Source: Cryptomeria japonica
Lineage: Eukaryota; Streptophyta; Pinopsida; Cupressales; Cupressaceae
Length of the DNA: 64,000 nucleotides
NCBI RefSeq assembly: GCF_030272615.1
Contig: NC_081405.1
Coordinates: 19,116,547 to 19,180,546, forward strand
Direction of reading: 5' to 3'
Position numbers and translations under genes: made by a program. The notes under the pieces were generated by a model. That model made no database searches. It saw only the letters and a list, made by a program, of their open reading frames with translations, and was not told the DNA's origin. This document shows, piece by piece, positions 46,270 through 58,614 of this stretch. Position 1 is the first letter of the stretch. The number at the start of each line of letters is the position of its first letter.

Positions 46270-47056
46270 ACATTGGGTTATCGGGAGGTCCCAATTTATG
46301 TTACCCCGATACCCGATGCACTAAATGGAGAAGGGGACTCTATTAGAGAGACTCTCTCTGATAAAGTGATACCAAGCAAGAAGGAGAGTCAGACTCATCG
46401 GGATAACATACATTGTCGGGGAGATGCGTTTTGAGTTATCTCGATGCCCGATGAGGAAGATGAGCTTGGCACGAACGAAGTAGTCCAAATCAGTCTGACT
46501 CAGCGAAAGCGACTAACACACGATGTTAGTCAAATTCGCCATTTTGTGGGGCAAAAGGAAGGCCACAGCTATTCTATCTCCAAAACAGACATGTCATACA
46601 GCGTGTTAGTGACAGGTTAGTCAATCACAACCGTTAACTTCAAAATCGATGGTGTAAAATGCCGACTAACATGCATGTTAGTCATCGGGATAACATACAC
46701 TATCGGAAATGAGGAAAAAATGTCATCCCGATACCCGATGGGGCTATCGATGGAGCTCTTTCTGATAACCGATGGAGTGATGTCTTCATAGCGGTGACAT
46801 CGGGTTATCGAGAGGTCCCAATTTATGTTACCCCCGATACTCAATGCACTAAATGGAGAAGGCGACTCTATCGGAGAGACTCTCTCCGATAAAGTGATAC
46901 CAAGCAAGAAGGGGAGTCAGACTCATTGGGATAACATACATTATCGGGGAGATGCGTTTTGAGTTATCCCAATGCCCGATGAGGAAGATGAGCTCGACAC
47001 AAATGAAGTGACTACATCGGGGAAGCCTACACCGATAAGACCAAAACAGCCTGAAA
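46270..47056 (+). repeat. CCCGATG-family block, two direct copies
   Basis: A segment of about 190 bp (GGTCCCAATTTATGTTACC, GAGAGACTCTCTCTGATAAA, AGATGCGTTTTGAGTTAT) occurs at 46276-46475 and again at 46800-47000. A partial 84-bp hairpin unit (46495-46560) lies between them. The second copy plus its flank (46690-47056) is inverted at 48966-49345. Confidence 0.85.
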
Positions 47057-47345
47057 GAAACTAACACACTATATTAGTCTAATTCGATGTTTCAAGGGGC
47101 AAAAGGAAATGGTGGCCACGTAGTCCACGAATTAGTGAAAGCGAGTAACACGCCATGTTAGTCAAATTTGCTGTTTCACGGGGCAAAAGGAAATGGCGGC
47201 CACGCAGCCCATGAATCAATGAAAGCTACTAACACGCTATGTTAGTCTAATTCGCTATTTCACAGGGTAAAAGGAAATGATGACCACTTAGTCTACGAAT
47301 CAGCGAAAGCAACTAACACGCTATGTTAGTCAAATCTTCCATCAA
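47057..47345 (+). repeat. 84-bp hairpin repeat array A4 (about 3.5 units)
   Basis: Same unit as A1, with CTAACACGCTATGTTAGTC hairpins. It ends in the junction TCTTCCATCAACACGCTATG before the pyrimidine tract. Confidence 0.9.
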
Positions 47346-47374
47346 CACGCTATGTGCCTAAACAATGTTCCATG

Positions 47375-47910
47375 AATCTTCTCTCTCTGTCTTTCCCTCT
47401 CTCTCCCATTCTTTCTCTCTTAACTCTCTCTCTCTGCCTCTATCTCTCTATCTCAGTCTCCTCCTCTGTCAAGCGTATCTCTCTCCCATTCTTTCTCTCT
47501 TAAGTCTCTCCCTCTCATCCTCTCTCTATCTCACTCTCACCTTCTCTCTGGTGTATCTCTCTCTTATTCTGTCCCTCTATCCTCCCCCTCCCTCTCTCCC
47601 TTTCTCATTACCTCTCTTTCTCACTCTCTCCCTCTTCCTCTCTTCGCACCTCTCTCTCTAGTCTCTTGTACTCTCCTTCCATCCCTTCCTCCCTCTCACT
47701 CAGACTATCTCTATCTCTCACCCTCTCTTTCTCTCTCACACCTCGCCTCCCTCCATCTCTTTGGACTCTCTTTCTCTCCCAATCCTTCTCTCTCTCTCTC
47801 TCATTTATCTCTTGTCTCTCCCTCTCAGTCTCTATCTCTCTATCTCACTCTCCTCCTCTCTTGGGTGTGTCTCTCCCCCATTCCCTCCCCCTCCTCCCCA
47901 TCTCTCCCTC
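47375..47910. repeat. pyrimidine (TC) tract with landmarks
   Basis: CTCACTCTCCTCCTCTGTC, AAGCGTATCTCTC, CATCCTCTCTCTATCTC and CTCTTGGGTGTGTCTC come in the same order as in the other tracts. It forms the left arm of a palindrome centred near 48000. Confidence 0.9.
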
Positions 47911-48625
<715 letters not shown>

Positions 48626-48970
48626 CATGGAACATTGTTTAGGCACATATCGTGTTGATGGAAGATTCGACTAACATAGCGTGTTAGTCGCTTTCGCTGA
48701 TTCGCGGATTGAGTGGTCATCATTTCCTTTTGCCCCGTGAAACAACGAATTCAACTAGCCCCGTGAAACAGCGAATTCGAATAACGTAGCGTGTTAGTAG
48801 CTTTCGTTGATTCATGGGCTGTGTGGCCGCCATTTTCTTTTGCCCTGCGAAACCTATGAATTTGACTAACATGGCGTGTTAGTCACTTTCGCTAATTTGC
48901 GGGCTGCATGGCCATCATTTATTTTTCCTCGCGAAATAGCGAATTCGACTAACATGGCGTGTTAGTCGCT
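48626..48970 (-). repeat. 84-bp hairpin repeat array A5 (inverted)
   Basis: Junction GATTCATGGAACATTGTTTAGG, then units with CTAACATAGCGTGTTAGTCG. One unit is truncated near 48750 (GAATTCAACTAGCCCCGTG). Confidence 0.9.
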
Positions 48971-49345
48971 TTTCGGGTTGTTTTGGTCTTATCGGTGTAG
49001 GCTTCCCCGATGTAGTCACTTCATTTGTGTCGAGCTCATCTTCCTCATCGGGCATCGGGATAACTCAAAACGCATCTCCCCGACAATGTATGTTATCTCA
49101 ATGAGTCTGACTCCCCTTCTTGCTTGGTATCACTTTATCGGAGAGAGTCTCTCTGATAGAGTCCCCTTCTCCATTTAGTGCATCGGGCATCGGGGTAACA
49201 TAAATTGGGACCTCCCGATAACCCGATGTCACTGCTACAAAGACATGACTCCATCGGTTATCGGCAAGAGCTCCACCGATAGCCCCATCAGGTATCGGGA
49301 TGACATTTTTTCCTCATTGCCGATAGTGTATGTTATCTCGATGAC
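48971..49345 (-). repeat. inverted copy of the CCCGATG-family block
   Basis: Reverse complement of 46690-47056: CTTATCGGTGTAGGCTTCCC, GAGCTCATCTTCCTCATCGG, GAGAGAGTCTCTCTGATAGA. Confidence 0.85.
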
Positions 49346-49625
49346 AATAAAGGGCTTTCGTTGATTCGCGGGCTATGTGGCCGCCATTTCCTTTTACCTC
49401 GTGAAACAGTGAATTTGACTAACATGGCGTGTTAGTCGCTTTCGCTGATTTGTGGACTGTGTGGCCACCATTTCCTTTTGCCTCACGAAACAACAAATTC
49501 GACTAACATAGCGTGTTAGTCACTTTCGCTGATTCGTAGACTACGTGGCCACCATTTCCTTTTGGACTGAGAAACAACGAATTTGACTAACATAGCGTGT
49601 TAGTCGCTTTTGGGTTGTTTCGGTC
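49346..49625 (-). repeat. 84-bp hairpin repeat array A6 (inverted)
   Basis: Three units with GGCGTGTTAGTCGC and TGGCCGCCATTTCC motifs, ending next to a second short copy of GGTCTTATCAACGTAGGC. Confidence 0.85.
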
Positions 49626-49649
49626 TTATCAACGTAGGCTTCCCCGATG

Positions 49650-50090
49650 TAGGATGACATGGAAAGTAAAGAAGGTGCATCTTGAAAAGGATCCGACGGT
49701 TTGCGTTATTTCGATGGGAGAAATAGCATGGAGTTTATCTTTCGCGAAGCAGCGAAAGGATGGTGGGCCTGACTGATTAGACTAGGATGTTTCACGAGGC
49801 AAAAGGAAATGGTGGCCACACAGTCCGCGAATCAGCGAAAGCGACTAACACGCCATGTTAGTCGAATTCGCTATTTCGCAAGGAAAAATAAATGGCGGCC
49901 ACGCAGCCCGCGAATCAGCGAAAGCGACTAACACACCATGTTAGTCGAATTCACAGGTTTCGTAGGGCAAAAGAAAATGGCGGCCACACAGCCCATGAAT
50001 CAGCGAAAGCTACTAACATGCTATGTTAGTCGAATTTGTTGTTTCGCGGGGCAAAAGGAAATGGCGGCCACGCAGTCCGCGAACCAATAA
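49650..50090 (+). repeat. inverted copy of block A plus hairpin array A7
   Basis: 49650-49800 is the reverse complement of block A (GGTGCATCTTGAAAAGGATC). 49785-50090 is a + strand 84-bp array of about 3.5 units that stops abruptly at GTCCGCGAA, next to AT-rich DNA (CCAATAATAATAAA). The whole is an inverted counterpart of 43534-44005. Confidence 0.9.
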
Positions 50091-51060
50091 TAATAAATTG
50101 TAATTATTAATAATTTTTCTCTTCAGAAAAATAAACTGTAATTTTGGGGGCTTCAAAGCCATACTGATAAGGCTGTAGGTAAAACTTGAGCATATGTTAC
50201 ATATGCCTCATCCATTATCTGCACTAACCATTGTGACTATAAATTTTTTAAAGCAAACATGACTGTGAATTTCATAAAGCAATACGAAGAAAAAAAAATG
50301 AAAAAAAAATTGAAGACAAATTTTTTCGTAGTCTACAATAATAATAATAGACTGAAATATCTCTGAAACGTAAAGGGGAAAAAATGTTATCTATTTTCTT
50401 CATACACTAGTAGATTATGAAGTGTGATTCATTCACATATTATGAAGTGCGATTCATTCACAGATTATGAAGTGCGATTCATTCACACATTTTATAAAAT
50501 ACAATCACTTCACATTCATAGTACCCAAGAGTCACATTAAAATATAGACAAAACTTTTCTTATTCAAAGAATGTGACATTGATTAACATGAAATGTCTCT
50601 AGGTATGAGAGTACAAACTTTTTCCACTGATGTTCGATCCAACTCTATGATGGAAAAAACCTCACAAAATAAACTCTATATCTACAACGACATTGATTTC
50701 AATATTTCAGATTCAAAAACACCACTGGAGAAGCATGACAAAGACTACGAAAGAACCAAGGGAAATTATTCTTCTGTAACTCTAGACATCGTTTTAATCA
50801 TACCCAGCTACAACAAAAAAACAAGACAAAATTTTTCTTTACACTAGGTCGTTTGTACTTAAGAAAAGATAAAATATCAAGCATTTACAACCCTAGCAAT
50901 CCGTGCATTCTGTGCTTAGATAATGTTATGATAATCAAATGCTCAAAAATAACATTCACACACTACTTTCTGTCCATACATCCTTTAAATATTGCAATGC
51001 AAACTTTGAACAATAAACCCAATTTTATGTTTATCATGGAGACAGAGCAACTTGATGGGT
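50091..51060. other. AT-rich sequence without a recognised gene
   Basis: Only short ORFs without motifs are present (for example 50593-50847). It includes the 25-bp triple repeat at 50414-50488. Confidence 0.4.
50414..50488 (+). repeat. 25-bp tandem repeat, three copies
   Basis: ATTATGAAGTGCGATTCATT-CACAT-type units start at 50414, 50439 and 50464, with one or two substitutions between copies. Confidence 0.9.
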
Positions 51061-51396
51061 GGTAGGATCATGATAATCAGATTGATGAATCCAAATTTCT
51101 GCTCTCCCTTCTTTAATACTTTTGGTTTTGTACCCATACCCTTCTGGAAAAAATCTGATTTCTTTCTTTCTTTTGGCTTCTCCAAGCTGTTACAGATAAA
51201 GAAACAACAATTCATGCTTGTGCATCACAGATAAAAGAAATAAAACACTGAATATGCAGTCGGAGGAAAAAATATGTTATGGGTATTTTAAGTATCAATA
51301 CCTTATCTCCTAAGATTGGTCTGCCATTGAAATCTTTCCCATGCAAACTGATTTGACTATGGGCAACAAAAATATTTGCAGAAATCATCACTGTTA

Positions 51397-51636
51397 TTAA
51401 CAACTACAATATAGACTAATAGATTTCATTAATATGTAACTCAAACCTATGTCATTCAATGCCTCAGTTGAAGTTGCCAAAATGCATATCAACATGAAAG
51501 AATAATGCGAGAAATCTCCCAGAAAAGTCTTTGATCCATCCACGCTAGGAAAATAAGGCGGCTCCTTATAGATCTGAGACAAAACGTCGGGAGCACCGCT
51601 TCTATAAGACAAACCCTTCATCTCCATGCTTCCCAT
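51397..51636 (-). CDS. candidate exon of an unidentified gene (weak)
   Basis: From ATG at 51636 the minus strand reads MGSMEMKGLSYRSGAPDVL, then IYKEPPYFPSVDGSKTFLGD and FMLICILATSTEALND. This looks like real protein sequence. A possible donor GACATAG|GTTTGAG lies near 51450, which would make the codons after it intronic. Possible further exons on the same strand are HGKDFNGRPILGDK (about 51303-51356) and a segment starting LGEAKRKKEIRFFPEG (about 51190 down to 51060). However, the splice phases I can build do not join cleanly. I do not recognise the family. It could be a decayed gene or a captured fragment. Confidence 0.3.
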   Translation of the reverse strand: MGSMEMKGLSYRSGAPDVLSQIYKEPPYFPSVDGSKTFLGDFSHYSFMLICILATSTEALNDIGLSYILMKSISLYCSC

Positions 51637-51904
51637 GACGACAACGACCAGCACCAGCAAGAAAAACCTCTTAACCCCAATCCGGTTGCGACATCCAAAC
51701 CTAGCATCAAAAAATGGAAATGAAATTGCAGCATCAGAAAATGAAAATGGAATTCAATAGCGGTAGAATTCAAAACAAATATGTTTGAAATTATGTTTGG
51801 GCGAGAGCGGGAGAGGAGTTTTAAAATTGAAATTCAAATTTTTGGACACACGTGGTTACAAACTGTAGGCGTGCCCGTGAGGCGTGACCGGGAGAGTGGT
51901 CGAC

Positions 51905-52076
51905 AAATATTAGCCGTGTGCAAATGCTTTCCGTCAATCGCAAACGACAACATGCCTCCACGTCAGAAGCCTGATGGTGGGTCCCGGAACATGTTGTATG
52001 GGGCTGTATGGCATGAAAGGGCATGCGATTTTGGAGCCGCATCATGGCATGGCATGCCGTTTTGGAGCCAGAATAG
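51905..52076. repeat. right copy of the inverted border repeat
   Basis: ACGACAACATGCCTCCACGT, GATGGTGGGTCCCGG and TTTTGGAGCCAGAATAG (52060-52076) are the reverse complement of the left copy. ATTTTGGAGCC is duplicated 33 bp upstream. The outer flank is again a TA/CA microsatellite. Confidence 0.7.
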
Positions 52077-52152
52077 CTATACATATATATACATACATAT
52101 ACATATGCACGCGCACACACACACACACACATACACACATACGTGTGTGTGT
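52077..52152. repeat. TA/CA microsatellite
   Basis: ATACATATATATACATACAT followed by (CA)n and ATACGTGTGTGTG. Confidence 0.9.
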
Positions 52153-52397
52153 ATTTTATTGGCGATTTCATGAATTCATTGCCATTAGTAGACAAGGCAC
52201 ATCACATCACATTGAGTCCGGACTCTGCATGATGTATCGATAAGCGCACCCTCTTTGACACGTGAAGGGTGACACGTACCTAAAATCCATCAATAATTTT
52301 AAACCGTTCGATGATCGTAGATCAATGGCTGAGAGCCCCCTCCTTTCTATCCGACAAATTGTAGAAAGCTATACTAGAATTCTGCAATTGTATCCTC

Positions 52398-52405
52398 CTA
52401 TATAT

Positions 52406-52450
<45 letters not shown>

Positions 52451-52505
52451 CACACACACACACACATACATATATACACATACATATATATACATATACA
52501 TATTC
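52398..52505. repeat. (TG)n(CA)n(TA) compound microsatellite
   Basis: A (GT)n run of about 40 bp (52407-52447) is followed by AGACACACACACACACAC and ATACATATATAC. The TG run and the CA run are complementary and could pair. Confidence 0.9.
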
Positions 52506-52509
52506 ACAA

Positions 52510-54200
52510 AGTAATGTCATATTCCTAAAAACATATACATATAGCTATAGATGTATTTATTTTATGTATGAACATATACTTTTCTCCTCTCACATACATA
52601 TCGCTCTTATTATAGAAACATCCAATTGACGAAATAATCAAACTAACATTGATGATCTCAGGCCCTATGCACTTTAACTTGACACAAGATCGACATTAGG
52701 GTTTATGATGACTTTAACCAAAACAAGGATAAAGACTTAGAACTTAAGACCAAAGTACTTACTAGAACTTCACTAGCAATTCAGTGCATAATGGACTAAA
52801 GATGTCATCATTACAATTCCCATTTGTCTATATTTCTCTCCCGGATGATGACGCTGATTTACCTCTTCTTCTGGATAGCAGTTGGTCAATTCAAACACGT
52901 GATTAGACCATATTCGTTTTTAGGGTTAGATAACTAAAATTCATCTTGCATAATCAAATATACATCCAAACAAGCATTTCTAAGCTATGTCATTGCAACT
53001 TCTATAACATATTAGAATTAAATCGACATCTCATCTTGTCATAACAGACATACTTTCATAATCATAGCAATTACTAACCATTTACCATGATAGTCAAAAG
53101 TAGAATTTTCTAGAATTGGAATGAAATACTATGTAAAATTTGGGGATGTGACAAAACTTAAAACTAATTTAAATATCTAAATTTTAACTCAAGAATGATT
53201 GGTAGAAGGTATATTATTAGAATTTGTTTACCTCAATCTTTGATATTTGAATTTGTGCAATGATATGTAGTATTTAGAAAACATCTTTGGCGAATCTATT
53301 GTATTACAAGGTTCAAGTTATAGTCAATTAGACCTTGGATGAATTGATTCAATGGCGATGAATCAAAGTTGAGAACAACAAGCAAGTTTGTAGTATGCTC
53401 CTAGGATGATGATGCAATGTTGACATAAATCTTTTATCTATTTGCAATCAAGTTCTAGATGTGCTCAATAAAATCCCTCTCTCAAATTTATATGATTCAC
53501 GTGAGCAAGGATTAGTCTTTAAATACACTACCTTAGCATGCAATCTGGAACAATTTGCAATTTAATTGGTTGACATTGACTAATATAAAAAGCGACAAGG
53601 TTTAAAATTTAAAATTTAGGAGTTAGATCCATAGACATAAAGATCATCTAAATCACTACAATATCTATATTAAAATATAAAATATAAAAGGATAAATCTA
53701 AGAATTGAACACAATATATAAGAATGAATGATACCTAAATCAAAATTGAATCTCAATACAAACTACATTTAAAGACAATATAATCTACTTATTTATGAAA
53801 AAATTATCTTTCAAAAATATTTGATTTTTACTACCCATAATTGAGTCCTCAAGTGCCCATAAAAAAGACAAGTAGAGGCTAAGCTTTAACTATTATATTG
53901 TTGTATTTCACTTTTTTTTTTTAAAGTGAAAAAAAAAAGTCTTTGTGCCTGCGTATCAAAACGCAGAGCAAAGTAGTTTGCTTGCAAAACTTGAAAACTT
54001 GAAAACCTATTAAATGTGATTCTGTCATAAGAATTTACAGCTTATGAATACTAATTTATGTTATCTAAGATTAATGCTCTCAGATCAGATATTCATTTTT
54101 CTTTATCAATGAATTTGTCCGAGTTTTCTGCAGAACAGAGGGAATTTTGAATGCTTATTAACTTCTGCGGAGGATTCGAATAAAATAAATACATACATAC
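52510..54200. other. upstream region of the oligoribonuclease gene, no gene seen
   Basis: AT-rich. It contains an A/T hairpin at 53909-53940 (ACTTTTTTTTTTT with AAAAAAAAAAGT). The 5' untranslated leader and promoter should lie in the last few hundred bases (54100-54200), but no convincing TATA box or start site can be fixed. Confidence 0.45.
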
Positions 54201-54309
54201 ATGAATAATATTTCAAACAGTTTTGCCGCTTTATCGTTGGATTCCAGTGATCCTCGGGAAGACTGCGCTCAGCCCAATTTATCCACGGAAAAAGGCCGCA
54301 AAATGACCA
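54201..54309 (+). CDS. oligoribonuclease (DEDD 3'-5' exonuclease), exon 1 coding part
   Basis: ATG at 54201 begins MNNISNSFAALSLDSSD, very like the N-terminus of plant oligoribonucleases (M-N-x-[LI]-S-N-[AS]-F). The exon runs 36 codons plus one base to a good donor A|GTAAGCC at 54310. The phase (one base left over) fits the acceptor of exon 2 at 61662, giving a continuous K-K-E-R. Oligoribonuclease degrades very short RNAs to mononucleotides, finishing RNA decay; plant and animal forms are cytoplasmic or organellar. This N-terminal part is variable in the family and contains no catalytic residue. Confidence 0.8.
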
Positions 54310-56421
54310 GTAAGCCGTTAATTGTAATTCTGTAACGAATTATGTTAGGTTCTTGTTTCTGTATACGCTTGAGTTCTGGAAACTCTCAGTCAAATTTTAA
54401 AGGCTTTCAACTTGAAATACAGTCTATAGTGCATAGTCTTTTATTGAGCTGCATGATATCATATATAAAGCCTTTTGAAAGCAAACAAACTAAATCATGT
54501 TTTTTTAACAGAAAATGTTACAATTTCTCTGGCCAAACAGGGCGGGGCTCGAGTCCAACCTCAAGACTGATGGGAAAAGAAACCTTCCCTTTGTTAACGC
54601 CCTAGAGAAACAGCATTTTATCACCACAACCAGGCTTAAGCCATTGCTAGACGAATTTAATATATACTATGTATAATTATTATAAGCCAGGTGATCGAGT
54701 TGAAGTTGGAGTTGCCTCATCTTTAAGATGGGCACCTTTCCAGGGTTGCAGTTTCTTTATTAATGCTTGGAATTCTAAAATGCAAGATGCATTAGAAAGC
54801 TTAAGATTTTATTTGAGTGACTTCTCTTTGCTTTGGCAAATCTGATCTGGAAAATGCTCCATAAGCCCTCGGAAACGCAACATATCAACATGTCTTAAAC
54901 CATCCCAACAAAAAATGGAAAATGAAAATAGACCATTTTAGTGAGTTTTACCTCATGACAGATGCTTAGTGCTGAAACGTTTGTCACACACATTTCAATA
55001 TTTTGTTAGAATAGCTCTGGTTTCTTTTTTTTTTCTATTTTCATTTACTGCTGAAATTAACTATAAATGCGTAATTCAGCCGGATGGTGGAAATTGGAAC
55101 ACGAATATGATCCAAAATGTCGATCTTATTGTTAACAAAAGCTGCACAGTTTTCTTCAAAAGACTTTGCAATTCTGTTGTGGACCGTGAAAATGTAATGC
55201 TCCTAATTGTAATTGCACTGCTATCTGTATGTAAAAGCTAGAGAGAAATTGTTGTAGCTAAGATTGTGAAGAGAGACAGTGGTAGCTTCACATGTGTTCT
55301 CAGAGATTGCTATTTCGTTTATATCAAATGTTTGTAGCAAAGCAAAGAGCCTGAATAGAGATTGTGGTAGCTTCATATCACTTCTCAAAGATTGCTATCT
55401 CGTTTCTATCAATCAGAAAGTTTCGTGGCTTCACAGTTCTTCTCAAACATAGCTATATATATCTATCAATATATCAAAGTAGTTAGCATCTTTATTCCCT
55501 ACAAATATTATTTGTTTTCTGGATATTTTTATTTTGTTTGTTCATAGTTAATTGGTTATTGCAATTGTATCAATGCTACACTTGTTGCAATTAAATGCTT
55601 CCTCCTACAACAAAGCTAAGTTTTAACAATTTAGTGTGTTATCCATCAGATTGCCAATCACATCTGGAGCACCAGCTTAAAGACAGGGTCTGTCCATAAT
55701 CACTAACAGTAGTAAGTAGTTGTCTGTTATACTACACCTGACCTGTCAGAGGCTAGCCAACTACCAAGCTAAACCGGATCCGTCAGAAACAGAAAGAGCT
55801 GGAGATTATCATTAGATAGGGCAGTTAGAGCTAGCCTCCCCATTGCCATGATTCACAAAGTTGAGCTGCTTGCTTTCTTTCACCAGGCTTTAGTGCACCC
55901 TCATGTCCATACTCTAGCTTTTGCGGAGCTTCATGAGGAAAAATGTTACAGAAGCGCACATTTATAGAAGCTTAGAAATTAAAATAATTTGTAAAAAAAA
56001 GGAATTTATAAAAAGATATATGTGTTTTATAGAAATTTTAACCTATCTCAACTTTTAGATTGTGAATATCTTATTAAAAGAATCTGAGAAAATAGCCTAT
56101 TAATGAATATTAGTCATCTGAATTATCTTTCCTTCAAGAGGCCTTTCTGGAGATTTGGAATAGCATGAACATCCACAAAGCCGTAGCATGAAATTCTGTT
56201 TGCATAATATTAATTGTTTAATACTAACAGGGATCAAGCAGAAGATGAACCATCAAAACCTTTGTTATAGCTGAAGCCTGAAACAGTGATATTGGAACTG
56301 CCACTGGGTTAGGCTTGTAACTGCTGAAGACTTGGCACTCTGTCCCACACAGCTCATCATCAAATCAAATTTCATGTGCATCACCTCCACTATCATATAT
56401 AATAGGGAACTGTGGGCGGGG

Positions 56422-57243
56422 TGTTAGTTTAGGATCAGACTGATAACAGAAAGCAGAAAATAACAAATGCAACACACATAACACGGCAGTACCCTGGGAA
56501 AACCTCCCTCTTGGAGGTGAAAAACACAGCAACAAAAGATCTCAGATTATATTAATTAAGCTCAGTAGCAGATTTACAATCTTGCTTCACACATGAAGAA
56601 TACTTCAAATTAGGGCACACATTAGGGCAACTTATCTTGCTGTAGGTGATACAATACGCTGAAGGCTATATCCTTGAATACTTCGCTGCCCTAGATGAAG
56701 TTCACTGTTACTGTTAATGGATTCGGCAGCTTGAAAGGAAGTTCGCCAGCCTTGTATGATGTTCGCTCAGCCAAGAATGATGTTCGCCCAACCAAGTATG
56801 ATGTTTGCTCAGCCAAGAAAGTAATCAGGATGAATTTGCTGGACTGAAACACTAATTAGCTTAACAAAGGCAGATCGCTGATCAGTAGACAGAGATAGTT
56901 CACTGTATGTGAATTGGTATTGATGATTACAAATCAACTTGTATATATATATGCCTCAATGCCTCCTAATAGACCTTAGGTCGGCCTTATTGTTTTGGCG
57001 CCAAGAATAGGATCAGACCTATAAATTACAAGTTACATTCATATAGGTCTTGTCCAATACAATTACAAGTTACATATAGGTCTTGCTCAATTACAAGTTA
57101 CAAGTGACGCCCGATTAGAGCCAGACGTAAACAATGTTTACATATCAATTTGAACCATCAATATGGCTAAGGCCGGCAGGCCACTTAGCCATCAAGTGTA
57201 CTAGGTCGGCCCTAGAAGGATTCAACCTAGCTACACATCAACA
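56422..57243 (-). mobile_element. 3' LTR of the TR-GAG element, 822 bp
   Basis: Contains a TATATATATA box region on the minus strand (about 56941-56951) and a 21-bp triple repeat TATGATGTTCGCTCAGCCAAG (56755-56817). Differs from the other LTR by a few percent by eye. Confidence 0.9.
56755..56817. repeat. 21-bp triple repeat inside the LTR
   Basis: Three tandem copies of TATGATGTTCGCTCAGCCAAG with a few changes. The same array is at 58949-59011 in the other LTR, so it predates insertion. Confidence 0.9.
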
Positions 57244-57253
57244 CTCCCTCTTA
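57244..57253 (-). other. polypurine tract of the TR-GAG element
   Basis: On the minus strand TAAGAGGGAG adjoins the start of the 3' LTR (TGTTGATGTG). Confidence 0.8.
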
Positions 57254-57292
57254 GCTAGGGAGGATTCCTTCTCAATAACCGAGTCACATAGT

Positions 57293-57545
57293 GACAACCA
57301 TCATGGCTACTCCCATGAAAAATGCAAATGAACACAACCACCATGGCTACTCCTAGAGGGTGGGTCCACCATGGCTACTCCCATGGATGGAAACCAAATA
57401 AACATCATGACGTTCACCATAGCTACTCCCAGAGGGTGAACAAACAAAAGTGCTAAGTCATGAAATTTCTTCCATGACATCCACCATGCCTACTCATAGA
57501 GGGTGGATCCACCATACCTACTCGCAGAGGGTGGAACAAGGGCTT
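57293..57545. repeat. degenerate tandem repeat in the TR-GAG spacer
   Basis: Six copies of CCACCATGGCTACTCCCAGA-GGGTGG-like sequence at irregular spacing (27-65 bp), for example near 57297, 57338, 57365, 57415, 57480 and 57509. A second small duplication, AGGTTCCCTCTGAAGCTGAA, follows at 57600-57650. Confidence 0.85.
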
Positions 57546-57660
57546 TCACCTCAAACTTCTCTCACAGAGAAGAATGCATTAACCAAAAGCTGAAATGTTA
57601 GGTTCCCTCTGAAGCTGAAATGTCAGGTTCTCTCTGAAGCTGAACTGACATTTCCTCCTT

Positions 57661-58518
57661 TTAGAATAAGAAATCTTCTGAGTTGACATTTGACCTTGGC
57701 TCCTCCCGAGGTTTCCCTATGTCAACTTCCGTAGAAGAAGCTAGAGGAGTAGACATGAATTTGCACACTCGAGCATAGTGAGCAAACTTATCACACCTAA
57801 AACATTGAATGTGAGATAAGTCCTTCTTCCTTTTTGATTCAGAGATAGGATCTGATTCTCTGTCTCTATACCACTTCCTTCTTTTGCCTCTTTCCATATG
57901 TGTGGCAAGGACTTGATTTTCCACATCATAATGATCATGCTCAATTCCTCTCGCTATCAATCTTGACTCTTCTTGAATGCAATCCGCACGAAGACAATCA
58001 AACTTGGGAAGTTTCGATCTTGTACTAATTCCTTGAATGTAAGACTCCCAGGATGTAGGAAGACCATTAAGAGCCAACATGGTGAAGTCCTTAACATGAC
58101 CAATAGAAGAGAGCTGATTTCTCAACTCAGAGATCCTCATGAAGTAAGCAATAACAGTTTTTCCTTTTGCCATCTTGATGTGATGAAGTTGTTGCTTTAA
58201 GGCTAGAGCACGGCTCGTGTTGTTGATCTCATACATCCCTTCCAATGTCTTGAACATGTCTGTGGCTTAAGACATCTTGGAAATGATAGGCACAAGATGG
58301 TCCTTCACTGAGTCAATCAGGATCTTCTTTGCTTTGACAAAATTATTCTTGAATTGGAGTTTCTCTTCTTGATCTTCAGGTTCAGGCTGATCTTTTCCTT
58401 CTACAAACTGAAGTAGATCATTCTCTTCAAGTGAAATAATAACTCTAACCTTCCACGAGGTGAAGTTCAAAGCTCTGTCAAGTCTATCTTCAACCTTTAA
58501 ACCGGTCACCATCTTCAA
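57661..58518 (-). pseudogene. Copia-type gag (UBN2-like) with one nonsense codon
   Basis: Read from 58518 on the minus strand: MKMVTGLKVEDRLDRALNFT, WKVRVIISLEENDL, then a TAA at 58267-58269 in an otherwise continuous frame, then MFKTLEGMYEINNTSRALAL, LRNQLSSIGH, LNGLPTSWESYIQGIS and a CCHC knuckle CFRCDKFAHYARVC. This is the gag of Copia elements, 285 codons in all. It would bind and package the element RNA. It ends at 57661 without any protease or pol. Confidence 0.9.
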
Positions 58519-58602
58519 TGCTGGAAATTGCTTGATGAAGGTGAAGTAGGAGAGAGTGCTTTGCTGCTGTCAGACAGTCTGATCACGATCGCTTCAAACC
58601 TT

Positions 58603-58614
58603 GCTCTGATACCA
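58603..58614 (-). other. primer-binding site for initiator Met-tRNA (TR-GAG)
   Basis: TGGTATCAGAGC on the minus strand directly follows the 5' LTR end. Confidence 0.9.

Noticed and set aside
54540-54565. tRNA or SINE B-box-like GGGCTCGAGTCCAACC
   Set aside because: A single short match without an A box, tRNA fold or A tail nearby.
54342-55241. Two ORFs of about 90 codons in intron 1
   Set aside because: No recognised motif, no splice sites in phase with the gene and composition of the intron.
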